Below are positions 1 to 9,221 of a stretch of DNA of 26,347 bases, piece after piece. This DNA is from Accumulibacter sp964428215 (GTDB lineage Bacteria; Pseudomonadota; Gammaproteobacteria; Burkholderiales; Rhodocyclaceae): NCBI GenBank assembly GCA_964428215.1, contig CAYRXO010000023.1, positions 1-26,347 of the forward strand, written 5' to 3'. The notes beneath the pieces were generated by a model. It ran no database searches, had not been told where the DNA came from, and saw only the letters and a list, made by a program, of their open reading frames with translations. A program made the translations under genes and the position numbers. How positions within the stretch are numbered: position 1 is the first letter of the stretch; every line of letters begins with the position of its first letter.

Positions 1-1593
1 GCCGCCGGCTTCGAGCAGGTCGCGGACGATGAATGCCGCGCCGGCGCTCATCATGCGCGCTTCTTCGAGCGGTGCGTCGGGAAAGTAGCGCGGCCGGCCG
101 CTGATACCCTCGCGCGCCAACGCGCTGTAGGCGCCGACCAGGCCTTCGAGGTTGAGCGCGGCGCCGCCGAGGATGACGCTGAGATTGGCTGCCGCGCCCG
201 GCGGCAGGGCGAGCTTCAATCCGCCGCGGCGCAGCAGGGCGATGAAACGCGCGGCGCCGAGGCGGTCGAGCACTTCGACCGCCGGTACGTTCAGCGAGCG
301 GCGCAGCGCTTCGGTGACGCCGACCGGGCCGCTGAAACTGGCCTGGAAGTTGCCCGGCTGGTAACCGCTGAAAGACTGCGGCACGTCGGCGAGCAGCGAT
401 TCGGAGTGGATCAGCCCTTCGTCGAGCGCGAGCGCGTAGAGAAAGGGCTTCAGCGCCGATCCGGGCGAGCGTGCCGCCTGCACCATGTCCACGTGCGCGA
501 AACGCCCTTCGTCGCTGAAATCGGCCGATCCGGCGTAGGCGCGCACGGCGAGCGTGTGGTTGTCGACGACCAGCGCAGCCAGCGAAACGCGCGGCGGCAG
601 CACTTGCAAGCGGCTGGTCAGCAGTTGTTCGACCGCCTGCTGCACGCCGGCGTCGAGCGTGCTTTCGATGCGCGCGCTGCGCGGCCTGAGACGGCGCAGT
701 CGTTCGGCGAACAGCGGCGCGAGCAGCGGCTCGCGGATGCTCAGGGCGATCACGGCTTCCTGCCGGGCGTCGGCGACCGTCGCGGCGCCCCAGCGCGGCG
801 CCAGCCGGGCGAGCACTTTGTCGCGCGCCTGTTGCGCGCGTTGCGGGTAGCGGTCCGGACGCAGCAGCGATGGGGCTTGCGGCAGGACGGTGAGCAGCGC
901 GGCTTCGGCGGCGCTCAGCCGTTGCGCCGGTTTGCCGAGGTAGGCCCGGCTGGCAGCTTCGACGCCTTCGAGCACCCCGCCCATCGGCGCGAAATTGACG
1001 TAGATCTGCAGGATTTCGCGTTTCGAGCAGCGCAGTTCGAGCTGCAGCGCGCGCAGTATCTGGCGCAGTTTGCCGGCGACGCTGCGCGGCGTCGGTTCGA
1101 GCAGGCGGACGACCTGCATGGTCAGCGTCGAGCCGCCGGAAACGATGCGTCCGTGCCACAGCCACTGCCCGGCGGCGCGCAGCAGTGACCAGGGATTGAC
1201 GCCGGGGTGCCACCAGAACAGCCGGTCTTCGTAGTCGATCAGCGCTTCGAGATAGAGCGGCGACACTTCGTCGAGGCGCAGCGGCTGGCGCCAGATGTGT
1301 TCGCGGTCGGGGAAGGCGCGCAGCGGCGTGCCGTCGTTGGCCAGCACCACTTGCGCCAGCGGCGCCGAGCGGCCGGGCAGCGGCGGCGGCCAGATCTGGT
1401 CGGCGAGCAGCGCCAGCGTGAGCACGGCGGCCAGCGTCAGGCGCAGCCACCGGCCGACGCCGAATCGTCGGCGGCGCGGCCGGGGTGGCTCGCCGGCCGC
1501 TTCCGGCCGTGGCGAACCCGGCGTGGCACCCGGCGTGGCACCCGGCGTGGCACCCGGCGTGGCACCCGGCGTGGCGCCGGGCATGGCGCTCAT
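1..1593 (-). CDS. pbpC: Penicillin-binding protein 1C (bifunctional glycosyltransferase/transpeptidase), 3' end outside window
   Basis: Inner-membrane enzyme that polymerises lipid II into glycan strands and has a transpeptidase domain facing the periplasm. The frame is open from 1593 to the window edge (531 codons); the E. coli protein is about 770 residues, so the last third is missing. In order: a cytoplasmic tail with five PGAT repeats (residues 5-24), a basic stretch (38-43), one membrane segment (about 48-66), a GT51 domain with the catalytic-Glu motif YEDRLFWWHPG (Glu122) and GGSTLTMQVVR (153-163), then the transpeptidase with SALK (Ser379, Lys382) and SLN (433-435). The KTG box would lie off the window. 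The ATG overlaps the upstream stop (ATGA), which suggests translational coupling, and GGAAGAG lies upstream inside yfhM. Met4 is an alternative start that would keep the repeat. The yfhM-pbpC order matches E. coli. Confidence 0.93.
   Translation of the reverse strand, partial: MSAMPGATPGATPGATPGATPGATPGSPRPEAAGEPPRPRRRRFGVGRWLRLTLAAVLTLALLADQIWPPPLPGRSAPLAQVVLANDGTPLRAFPDREHIWRQPLRLDEVSPLYLEALIDYEDRLFWWHPGVNPWSLLRAAGQWLWHGRIVSGGSTLTMQVVRLLEPTPRSVAGKLRQILRALQLELRCSKREILQIYVNFAPMGGVLEGVEAASRAYLGKPAQRLSAAEAALLTVLPQAPSLLRPDRYPQRAQQARDKVLARLAPRWGAATVADARQEAVIALSIREPLLAPLFAERLRRLRPRSARIESTLDAGVQQAVEQLLTSRLQVLPPRVSLAALVVDNHTLAVRAYAGSADFSDEGRFAHVDMVQAARSPGSALKPFLYALALDEGLIHSESLLADVPQSFSGYQPGNFQASFSGPVGVTEALRRSLNVPAVEVLDRLGAARFIALLRRGGLKLALPPGAAANLSVILGGAALNLEGLVGAYSALAREGISGRPRYFPDAPLEEARMMSAGAAFIVRDLLEAGG
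1520..1579. repeat. In-frame 12-bp tandem repeat in the pbpC N-terminus
   Basis: Four identical copies of ggcgtggcaccc run from 1520 to 1567, followed by a diverged copy at 1568-1579. Read on the minus strand within pbpC the unit encodes Pro-Gly-Ala-Thr. Each unit is exactly four codons, so gain or loss of a copy keeps the frame and changes only the length of the cytoplasmic tail. Confidence 0.9.
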
Positions 1594-4500
1594 TTGCGTG
1601 GTGCGGCCGGCTCTTCCTTGCCGTCGCTGACGGTCAGCGTGCCGCCACCACCGGCGAGACCGTTGATCTGCGGCTGATACATGTCTTCAGCGTAAGTCGG
1701 CGGCAGCACGAAGTGGCCGGGCGTCACCACCCGCACGCGATAGAAGAACTGCATCTTGCCGTTCAGCCGCGCGGCGACGACGAAGCGGTCGTCGCGGTAC
1801 TCGACGTGGCGGATGGCGCTGTTCTGCATCGCCTGGCGGATGTCGGTGCCGTCGATGGAGAGCGCGGCCTGTTCGCCCTGCACCAGATGGGCGTTTTCGA
1901 TTTCGACGCCGGCGGGGATGGCGTCGACGACCAGTCCGTTGGTGTAGCGGCCGTTGGTCTTTACTTCGACGCGCACGATCGCCGTTTCGCCGACGCGCAG
2001 CGGGCGGTGGCCGAGCGGCTTGCCATCGGCGGTGAACCAGTCGCGTTTGAGGTCGAAAGCGTCGCGCCGGTCCACCGGCGTCTTTGCCGCCTGGCCGCTG
2101 AGATTGAGTTCGGCGTACAGCCGTTCGCTGTGCGCGTTGCGCAGTTTGACGCCGCCGGTGACTTCGTCGGCGCTCAGCGTCTGGTAGTGCGCACCGCTGT
2201 CGCCGATGGCCAGCGGCTTGCCGGTGCTCTGCAAGCTGGCGCTCCATGCCTTGCCCGGCGTGGCGGCGAACTGGCGACCGAGCAGGAAGAGAGCCAGCTT
2301 TTCCTGCGTGCTGAGATAACGGTTGCCGCTCAGCTCGCCGGCGACCTGCGCGACGAGATTTTCGCGGCCCGGCGGGTTGAGCTGATGCTTGTCGAGCAGG
2401 ACGTAGATCAGCGCCCAGTCGCGCAGATTGCTGCCGTAATCGCCCCACCAGGCGTAGGCCGGACCGCCGCGCGGCTTCTTCAGGCCGGCTTCGATGGCGC
2501 TTTGGGCGCGCGTTTCGTCACCCATCAGCTTGAGCGCCAGCCCGACGTGCACCAGCGCCAGCCCGGAATACGCCGCGGCCTGCGATTCGTGCAACTGGCG
2601 CAAGGTCGCCAGCGGCGCCTGTCCGTGCCGCGCCAGGACATAGGCGCCGTAGGCCAGCACGCCGTAACGGCCGGCGCCGGCGTAGCGGCTATCGTTCCAG
2701 ATCGAGTTCGGGTTGTGGACGACCGCCGTCGTCGGCAGACCGGCGACGCCTTCCTGCAGCCCTTTAAGCAGGAATTCGACGGCGCGCTTTTCGATGCCAG
2801 CCGGCACGTTGAAGCCCTGTTCGCGCGCGTCGAGCAAAAAGTGGGCAATGTACGCCGACAGCCAGTATTCGTACGCCGCCGCGTTGCCCCACAGGCTGAA
2901 GCCGCCGTTGGCGGCCTGCATGCCGCTCAGTTTGCCGATCGCCTTGTCGATCATTTCGACGCGCTGCGCCGGGGTGAACGCTTTCAAGCCAAATCGGCGC
3001 GCTGCCGCCTCGTCGATGAACAGATGCGGGTAGGCGCTGCTGGTCGTCTGCTCAGCGCAGCCGTAGGGGTAAGTGAGCAATCCCTGCACGGCGCTGCGCA
3101 CGTCGATCGGCGCGCGGTCGGAGACGGTCAGCGTCGCCAGCACGCTGTCGCGCAGCAGTCCGCCGAGTTCGGCGTCGCGAATGTCGGCCGTTTCACCCGG
3201 CGCCAGCGTCAACCGGCGGACCAGCGATTGGCGCGGCGTCGGCGCCTGCACCTGCAGCGGGAAGCGGCGGGCGAATTTGCGCCGCGGACTGTCGACCTGG
3301 ACGCGCAATTCGCTGAGGCCGACAGCGTTGCCGGCTTCGATCGGGATGCGCAGCAGGCGTTTCTGCTGGTCGTTGAGCGTGAATTGCTGTTCGCCGCCCT
3401 TGACCTGCAAACCGTCGGCGCCGCTCACCGCCACTTTCACCGTCTGCGCGCTGCCGGCCAGATTCTGCACTTCGAGCGCCAGCAGCGCGCTGTCGCCGAG
3501 CGACAGGAAACGCGGCGTCGCCAGTTCGACGATCAGCGGCGCGGCGACAGTGACTTCGGCTTCCTGCATCCCGAAACGGTCGGCGGTGGCGGCGACGGCC
3601 ATCAGCCGCAGGCTGCCGTTGAAATCAGGCACCGGCAGCGCGATTTCCGCTTCGCCCTTGTCGTCGAGAGCGACCGGGCCGCTGAACAGATCGACGAGCT
3701 GCACTTTCTTCGGCAGGCTGCGCGTCGGTTTCGGCGCCGCGTCGCCGCCGAATTTCAGCTTGCCGCGCAGGCCGGGCATTTTTTCGATCAGCCGGCCGTA
3801 AATGTCGTAGGCGTCGGCGCCGTAGCGCAGCTTGGCAAAGAAGAAGCCGAAGGGGTCCGGACTGGCGAAACGGGTGATGTTGAGGATGCCGGCATCGACC
3901 GCCGACACGGTGACCAGCGCTTTCTGCCCTTTCGCTTCGGGAACCTTGATCTTCACGGTCAACGGCCGCTCGGGTTCCATTTTTTGCGGCGCTTCGAGGG
4001 CGACGGCCAGTTTGTGCGTGCTGCGTTCGAGCGGCAGATGCAGCAGGCCGAGCGCACGCGCCGGCGTCACTTTCTCTTCGGCACCGCCGGGACGCAGCAC
4101 CATTACCGTGACGTAGAGATCGTGCCGCTTCCAGCGTTTGTCGAGCGGAATGTCGACCGTCGTGCTGCCGGCGCCGATGCGCAGGCGCTTGACCCACAGC
4201 GCGCGGTCGCCTTCGACGGTGATCAGCGCTTCGCCGGCGTGCGGCGGCGTGATCGTCAGGTGCACCGTGTCGCCGTCGGCGTACGCCGGTTTGTCGAGCT
4301 TCAGCGCCACCAGATCGGGACGGACGCCCTGCGTTTCGTCGTCCTTCGCCGACCAGCCGGCGTAGAAACGGTAACGCAGCATCTGCCGGGTTTCCGGGTC
4401 GAGGATTTCGAGACGGTAGCGGCCGTATTTGACCGGCAGCGCCAGTTTGCCGCGTCCGCCGGCCGGCAGCGTCACCTGCGTCGATTGCACCAGTTCGTCG

Positions 4501-6734
4501 TTTTCAGTGAATCCCGAATGCCAGCCGCGCTGGTCGTCGAAGCGCCAGTAGTAGTTGCGGTCTTCGCGGAACAGGCGCACCGGCAAGGCGGTGGCCGCTT
4601 TCAGCGCCGCGCCAGCGTCGGCGCGCACGACTTCAAATTCGGCGTTGGCGCCTTCACGGGCGTAGCTGCCGACGAACAGCGGCCGCAGACCGACGAGGAC
4701 CGGCGCCGGCCAATGCACGCGCTCGATACTGCGCACCACCGGCCGGCCGCCGGCTTCGAGCAGGCTCAGCGTCGCGCGGACGGTGTACGGCGAACGACGC
4801 TTGCTGACCGCATCGAGGTCGACGGCAAGCGACGCTTGGCCTTGTTCGTCGAGCGTCGTTTCCGGCAACTCACTGCGCGAGCGGGCGTTTTCCTCGTCGT
4901 CGTCGCCGAAGACGAAGCCAGGCAGCTTCTGCGCCAGCGGGTTGCGGTTGCGCTCACTGTTGACCACGCCGATCAGCCGGTTGCCGGCCGCCGGCGCGCC
5001 ATAGAGATAGCGGCCGCTGATCATCAGCGGCCAGGCGGCGTCGCCGCTCAGCCGCTCGACTTTGCTGTTCAGATCGAGTTTCAGCCGTTCGGGCAGGAAT
5101 TCCTCGACGCCGAAAGAGAGGCTGGTACCGGCCAGTTTGGCCGCCGGATCGGCGCGCAGCTCGAGATGCCAGTTGCCGGTGGCGGCATCGACCGGCAGCT
5201 CGACGGCATTCCGGTAGTAGCCGGGGAAGGCGCTGTCGGCTTGCCAGGTGGCGGTCCATTGCGCCTTGCCGTCGGGACGGCGCAGGATGGCCTGGATCGG
5301 CTGCGGTGGCACCAGCTGTCCGTCAGCGTCGCGCGCGAGCACCGAGACTTCGAATCGTTCGCCCGGCCGGTAGAGGTTGCGGCCGCTCCAGGCGAACAAA
5401 CGTACCGGCACGTAAGGCATGCCGGCGACGGAGAATTCGGCCAGATCGAGCGCCGGTTCCTTGAGCGCGATCAGCGACATCTGTTCGCCCTTGCGCGCCA
5501 CGACCGCGCGCGCCGTTTTCGGCCGCTCGGCAAAGCTGGCGCGACCGTCGCGGTCGCTTTCGGCACGCGCCAGGGTCTTGCCCTGGCCGTCGAGCCAACT
5601 GACTTCGACACCGGACAGCCCCTTGCCGTCGGTCAGCGAGCTGAGATAGGCGTCGGCGCCGCTGTTGGCATACTGGCGCAGATGCAGGCCGAGGTCGCTG
5701 ACGTAGAAATAGGTGGTCTGAAATTCACTGCGGAAGCGGTTCGGCTGCGACATCACCGCCACATAGATGCCCGGTTCGCGCAAGGCCGGGATGCTCTCCA
5801 CCGGAATCAGCGTCACGCTGCGCCGATTGGCTTTCTGCTCGGTCTGGAAACGGCCGACGAAAACGCTGCTGGTCAGTTTGTTGATCTGGTCGAGCTGCCA
5901 GACGTCGGTGGCGCCTTTCAGACGCAGATTTTGTTCTCCGTCCGGCTCGTCATCGGCTTCTTCGGCGTTGCCGCCGTCGTTCGCCGGCTTCACTTTTGCC
6001 GGACCGGCGACCACCCGTTCGAGAAAACGCGGCAACTGATCGGCCTTCACCTTCAGGAACTGGATATCGACTTCGGGCACATTGACCGTCGTCACCGGCA
6101 GGCCGCCGTTCTGCACCGCCGGCAGAACGATGCCACGGCTGGCGAAGTAGTACGCCGGCGCCACCGCCGCGGTGGTGATCGAAAAACGCGTTTCGCGATC
6201 CAGCTGCTTGCCGTTGGCGGCGCTCAGACCCGGCTGGATGCGCACCACGTAGCGGGTTTGCGGTTTGATGTTGGGGAAGAAGAGCAGACGCGGGTTCTCG
6301 CCGACCACCCAGGCACCGGCCACCGGCTGGCCGCCGTCGAGGACGGTATCCTTCTCGTCGCGGCTGCTGCGTGCGGTTGCCGCGGTGTCCGTTTCGCCGT
6401 CGTCTTCACCCTCGCCGTGCTCGGCGGCGTCGGCGTTGTCCGTCGTCGCGGCTTTCTTCTGCGCCGGCATTTCCAGCACCTGCACGAATTTGCCGTGATC
6501 GCTGCGCGCATCGAGCGGCAGGGTGAAAGACAGCGCCAGCGCCGGCGAGCCGTCGAATTCGCGATGTACGCCGTCGACGACTTCGAAACGGACATCGTCG
6601 CTCGTTAAAGCGTCCGGATGCCGGGTCGGCAGATAGCCGATCGCCAAAAAGCCGGCCACTAGCAGAGCCAGCACAGCCAGTACCGCCGTCAGCGGCGCCA
6701 GGCCGCGTTGTCCTGCCAGAGATCCGATGCGCAT
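1590..6734 (-). CDS. yfhM: Bacterial alpha-2-macroglobulin family protein (YfhM/MG2 type)
   Basis: Large periplasmic protease-trapping protein of 1714 residues (E. coli YfhM is about 1650). A hydrophobic segment at about residues 13-34 is followed by macroglobulin-type beta domains. The motif RNLYRPGERFEVSVLARD near residue 454 marks the MG2-like domain. The A2M signature PDFNGSLRLMAVAATADRFG lies near residue 1040. The thioester motif TYPYGCAEQTTSS has its Cys at 1226 and an intact Gln, so a covalent protease trap is possible. Two acidic, Glu/Asp/Ala-rich insertions lie near residues 88-130 and 250-270. The start at 6734 has GGGAGG six bases upstream; an upstream extension to 6857 is possible but has no comparable site. 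No lipobox Cys follows the hydrophobic segment, unlike E. coli YfhM, so it is probably anchored by an uncleaved segment. pbpC overlaps its stop. Confidence 0.93.
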   Translation of the reverse strand: MRIGSLAGQRGLAPLTAVLAVLALLVAGFLAIGYLPTRHPDALTSDDVRFEVVDGVHREFDGSPALALSFTLPLDARSDHGKFVQVLEMPAQKKAATTDNADAAEHGEGEDDGETDTAATARSSRDEKDTVLDGGQPVAGAWVVGENPRLLFFPNIKPQTRYVVRIQPGLSAANGKQLDRETRFSITTAAVAPAYYFASRGIVLPAVQNGGLPVTTVNVPEVDIQFLKVKADQLPRFLERVVAGPAKVKPANDGGNAEEADDEPDGEQNLRLKGATDVWQLDQINKLTSSVFVGRFQTEQKANRRSVTLIPVESIPALREPGIYVAVMSQPNRFRSEFQTTYFYVSDLGLHLRQYANSGADAYLSSLTDGKGLSGVEVSWLDGQGKTLARAESDRDGRASFAERPKTARAVVARKGEQMSLIALKEPALDLAEFSVAGMPYVPVRLFAWSGRNLYRPGERFEVSVLARDADGQLVPPQPIQAILRRPDGKAQWTATWQADSAFPGYYRNAVELPVDAATGNWHLELRADPAAKLAGTSLSFGVEEFLPERLKLDLNSKVERLSGDAAWPLMISGRYLYGAPAAGNRLIGVVNSERNRNPLAQKLPGFVFGDDDEENARSRSELPETTLDEQGQASLAVDLDAVSKRRSPYTVRATLSLLEAGGRPVVRSIERVHWPAPVLVGLRPLFVGSYAREGANAEFEVVRADAGAALKAATALPVRLFREDRNYYWRFDDQRGWHSGFTENDELVQSTQVTLPAGGRGKLALPVKYGRYRLEILDPETRQMLRYRFYAGWSAKDDETQGVRPDLVALKLDKPAYADGDTVHLTITPPHAGEALITVEGDRALWVKRLRIGAGSTTVDIPLDKRWKRHDLYVTVMVLRPGGAEEKVTPARALGLLHLPLERSTHKLAVALEAPQKMEPERPLTVKIKVPEAKGQKALVTVSAVDAGILNITRFASPDPFGFFFAKLRYGADAYDIYGRLIEKMPGLRGKLKFGGDAAPKPTRSLPKKVQLVDLFSGPVALDDKGEAEIALPVPDFNGSLRLMAVAATADRFGMQEAEVTVAAPLIVELATPRFLSLGDSALLALEVQNLAGSAQTVKVAVSGADGLQVKGGEQQFTLNDQQKRLLRIPIEAGNAVGLSELRVQVDSPRRKFARRFPLQVQAPTPRQSLVRRLTLAPGETADIRDAELGGLLRDSVLATLTVSDRAPIDVRSAVQGLLTYPYGCAEQTTSSAYPHLFIDEAAARRFGLKAFTPAQRVEMIDKAIGKLSGMQAANGGFSLWGNAAAYEYWLSAYIAHFLLDAREQGFNVPAGIEKRAVEFLLKGLQEGVAGLPTTAVVHNPNSIWNDSRYAGAGRYGVLAYGAYVLARHGQAPLATLRQLHESQAAAYSGLALVHVGLALKLMGDETRAQSAIEAGLKKPRGGPAYAWWGDYGSNLRDWALIYVLLDKHQLNPPGRENLVAQVAGELSGNRYLSTQEKLALFLLGRQFAATPGKAWSASLQSTGKPLAIGDSGAHYQTLSADEVTGGVKLRNAHSERLYAELNLSGQAAKTPVDRRDAFDLKRDWFTADGKPLGHRPLRVGETAIVRVEVKTNGRYTNGLVVDAIPAGVEIENAHLVQGEQAALSIDGTDIRQAMQNSAIRHVEYRDDRFVVAARLNGKMQFFYRVRVVTPGHFVLPPTYAEDMYQPQINGLAGGGGTLTVSDGKEEPAAPRK

Positions 6735-6865
6735 GACGCCCTCCCGCGAGAATTGCTCGTGAAATTCTAGCAGCCTGTCGTCGAATACAAGGCAAGCGCT
6801 GAATATTTGGCCGCACGGGTTGCCGCGCAAGGCGCGCCGCGATCGAGGCATGTCCAATGACCGGC

Positions 6866-6871
6866 ATTATA
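6866..6871 (-). promoter_or_regulatory. Candidate -10 box for the yfhM-pbpC operon
   Basis: Perfect TATAAT on the minus strand, about 130 bp upstream of the yfhM ATG. The -35 at 17-bp spacing (CCAGAG) is poor, so the assignment rests on the -10 alone. The long leader shows no other recognised element. Confidence 0.35.
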
Positions 6872-6940
6872 GCGGCTCGACCGCCAGCCTCTGGAGCGGG
6901 AAAGGTCTGCGGTGCGGCTGTTCTGGTGCCGACGGCCGTG

Positions 6941-7759
6941 TCAGGAATGTCCCTGGCTTTCGGCGCAATCGACCTGAAACAGCGCCCGGTCCTCGAGACG
7001 CACGGCACTCAGGTGGCGGCCCCACAGGCAGCCGGAATCGAGCGCCAGCAGGTTCGGCGTCATCTTCAGCCCGAGCGCCGACCAGTGGCCGGTGATCAGC
7101 ACGCTGTCGGCGCTACGCCGGCCGGGTGCGTCGAACCACGGCAGACAGCCCGGCGGCGCCTCGTGCGCCTGGCCTTTGCTCTGGAATTCCATGACGCCGC
7201 CCGGCGAACAAAAGCGCAAGCGGGTGAAGGCATTGACGATGACACGCAGTCGCGGCCAGCCGGTCAGCGTGTCATCCCAGGCCGCCGGTTCGCTGCCCCA
7301 CATGTTGACGATCAAATCGCGGTAATCGGGGCCACGCAGCCGCGTTTCGACCTCCGCGGCCAGTTCGCGCGCGCGGTCGGCGCTCCATTCCGGCAACAGG
7401 CCGGCATGCACCATGCAGTACTCGCCTTCGCGGTGGCAAAGCGCCTGCTGCCGCAGCCAGGCGAGCAGTTCGGCGGCATCGGGCGCGCGCAGGATTTCTT
7501 CCAGGGTGTCGCCTTTGCCGCGCCGGCCGCAGCCTTCGGCGACCATCAACAGGTAGAGGTCGTGATTGCCGAGCACGGTGACCGCGGCGTCGCCGAGATC
7601 GCGGATGAAGCGCAAGGTATCCAGCGAGCGCGGCCCGCGATTGACCAGATCGCCGACCAGCCACAGGCGGTCCTGTTTCGGGTCGAAAGCGATCGCCCGC
7701 AGCAGATTCTGCAGCGAAGCGAAACAACCTTGAATGTCGCCAATGGCGTAGGTGGCCAT
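6941..7759 (-). CDS. apaH: Symmetrical bis(5'-nucleosyl)-tetraphosphatase
   Basis: Cytosolic metallophosphatase that splits diadenosine tetraphosphate (Ap4A) into two ADP and can remove Np4A-type RNA caps. The 272-residue protein (E. coli 280) carries the calcineurin-like metal motifs: GDIQGC at 7-12, GDLVNRGPRSLDTLRF near 36-51 and GNHDLYLL near 64-71, with later conserved histidines in VHAGLLPEW and TGHWSALGL. The start ATG lies 9 bp after the galE stop, and the only ribosome-binding candidate is a weak GAAAG, so the two genes are probably co-transcribed and possibly coupled. No intrinsic terminator is obvious after the stop. The next minus-strand gene, yfhM, begins about 200 bp further on behind its own candidate promoter. 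Confidence 0.96.
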   Translation of the reverse strand: MATYAIGDIQGCFASLQNLLRAIAFDPKQDRLWLVGDLVNRGPRSLDTLRFIRDLGDAAVTVLGNHDLYLLMVAEGCGRRGKGDTLEEILRAPDAAELLAWLRQQALCHREGEYCMVHAGLLPEWSADRARELAAEVETRLRGPDYRDLIVNMWGSEPAAWDDTLTGWPRLRVIVNAFTRLRFCSPGGVMEFQSKGQAHEAPPGCLPWFDAPGRRSADSVLITGHWSALGLKMTPNLLALDSGCLWGRHLSAVRLEDRALFQVDCAESQGHS

Positions 7760-7768
7760 GGTTGTCTT

Positions 7769-8776
7769 TCAGACGCCGCGCGCCAGATTCTGCTGCCAGC
7801 GCCAGGCGTCGCGGCACATCTCTTCCAGGCCGCGGCGGGCTTTCCAGCCGAGCAAGCGTTCGGCGAGCGACGGGTCGGCGTAACAGCTGGCGACGTCGCC
7901 GGGCCGGCGCGGAGTCAGCGTATAAGGCACTGGCTGGCCGCTGGCCGCGGCGAAGGCGTGCACCATGTCGAGCACCGAGTAGCCGGTGCCGGTGCCGAGA
8001 TTGACGGTCAGCAGTCCGCCATTGGCTCGCAGATAATCGAGCGCTGCCAGATGGCCTTCGACGAGATCCACGACGTGAATGTAATCGCGTACGCCGGTAC
8101 CGTCGGTCGTCGGATAATCGCTGCCAAAGACGCTCAGCTGTTCGCGCAGTCCGGCCGCCACCTGCGCGACATACGGCAGCAGATTATTCGGCGTGCCATT
8201 CGGTTCTTCGCCGATCAGACCGCTGTGGTGCGCGCCGACCGGATTGAAATAACGCAGGCGGGCAATCCGCCATTGCGCATCGGCATGCGCCAGATCGGCG
8301 AGGATATCCTCGATCATCAGTTTGCTGGCGCCGTAGGGATTGGTGGCCGCACGCGGAAAATCCTCGCGGATCGGCACCGAGGCCGGGTCGCCATAAACGG
8401 TGGCCGACGAGCTGAAAATCAGTGTCTTCACCTGATGCGCGGCCATCGTTTCGCAAAGCACGATCGCGCCGCCGACATTGCAATCGTAATAGCGCAACGG
8501 TTGGGCAACCGATTCACCGACCGCTTTCAAACCGGCGAAGTGAATGACGGCGGCAATTGGCCAATCGCTGAAAACACGCGTCAGCAGAGTGCGATCGCGG
8601 ACATCGCCGACGTAAAAAACCGGCCGCTGTCCGGCAATCCGTTCGACGCGATCGATGACTGCCGGGTGACTGTTCGACAGATTATCGACCACCACCACCT
8701 GATAACCCGCTGCCAACAAAGCGACGCAGGCATGCGAGCCGATATAACCGCTACCGCCAGTAACCAGAATGTGCAT
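7769..8776 (-). CDS. galE: UDP-glucose 4-epimerase
   Basis: Extended short-chain dehydrogenase family enzyme that interconverts UDP-glucose and UDP-galactose using bound NAD. It supplies UDP-galactose for surface polysaccharide. The 335-residue product (E. coli 338) has the Rossmann motif GGSGYIGSH (7-15), DNLSNS (31-36), the serine motif FSSSATVYGD (121-130) and the catalytic YGASK (Tyr148, Lys152). The start was placed at 8776 because MHILVTGGSGYIGSH matches the family N-terminus. The frame stays open to 8863, but those 29 residues look unlike GalE and have no ribosome-binding site. The site before 8776 is also weak. First gene of a galE-apaH pair; the combination looks like chance co-transcription rather than one pathway. 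Confidence 0.96.
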   Translation of the reverse strand: MHILVTGGSGYIGSHACVALLAAGYQVVVVDNLSNSHPAVIDRVERIAGQRPVFYVGDVRDRTLLTRVFSDWPIAAVIHFAGLKAVGESVAQPLRYYDCNVGGAIVLCETMAAHQVKTLIFSSSATVYGDPASVPIREDFPRAATNPYGASKLMIEDILADLAHADAQWRIARLRYFNPVGAHHSGLIGEEPNGTPNNLLPYVAQVAAGLREQLSVFGSDYPTTDGTGVRDYIHVVDLVEGHLAALDYLRANGGLLTVNLGTGTGYSVLDMVHAFAAASGQPVPYTLTPRRPGDVASCYADPSLAERLLGWKARRGLEEMCRDAWRWQQNLARGV

Positions 8777-9221
8777 AGTCAAACCCGTATTGAAAGCGTG
8801 TCGCCATATCCGCCCGGTCGGCAATCCGTCTTTGAGCAGCGACACGCACGGCTGAGAATGCATGCCAAGCCATTGTGCTGCGCAGAGGAAAGGCAGCGGG
8901 CATCGGCAACAATATCAAGAAAACGCTGCAGAAATGGCGGCGCGGACGAAGCGCGGCGTTGCACGCTGCTTGCCACCCCGCTTGGCCATTTGATCTGTCT
9001 TGCCGGTTGCGAGCCGAGCCGTGCGCTTCTCCCGCGCAGCCAATTATGCAGCGCTTCGCGGTGGGCGATGCGTCACCTGCCATCGTGTTACGACTGTTCG
9101 ACGCGTCTTGTGCGTGAAACGACTCGAAATAGGAAGCGTCTGACTGGCGCAATAGAGGGCGGGACCGGCTTGCCGACCGGACCAGTCAGGCCCGGGACGG
9201 CGAAAACCGGTTGCTGCGCAA
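8777..9221. other. Gene-free interval between galE and the H-NS-like gene
   Basis: About 445 bp in which no frame on either strand gives a recognisable protein. It must hold the galE promoter and the 3' end of the H-NS-like transcript. I see no convincing -35/-10 pair, no strong hairpin with a T-run and no RNA gene. Confidence 0.5.

Noticed and set aside
1485..6608. Very long plus-strand open frame antisense to the macroglobulin gene
   Set aside because: It is the mirror of the high-GC codon pattern of the minus-strand gene; the product is Arg/Gln/Ala-rich without family motifs, while the minus frame has a thioester and clear domains.
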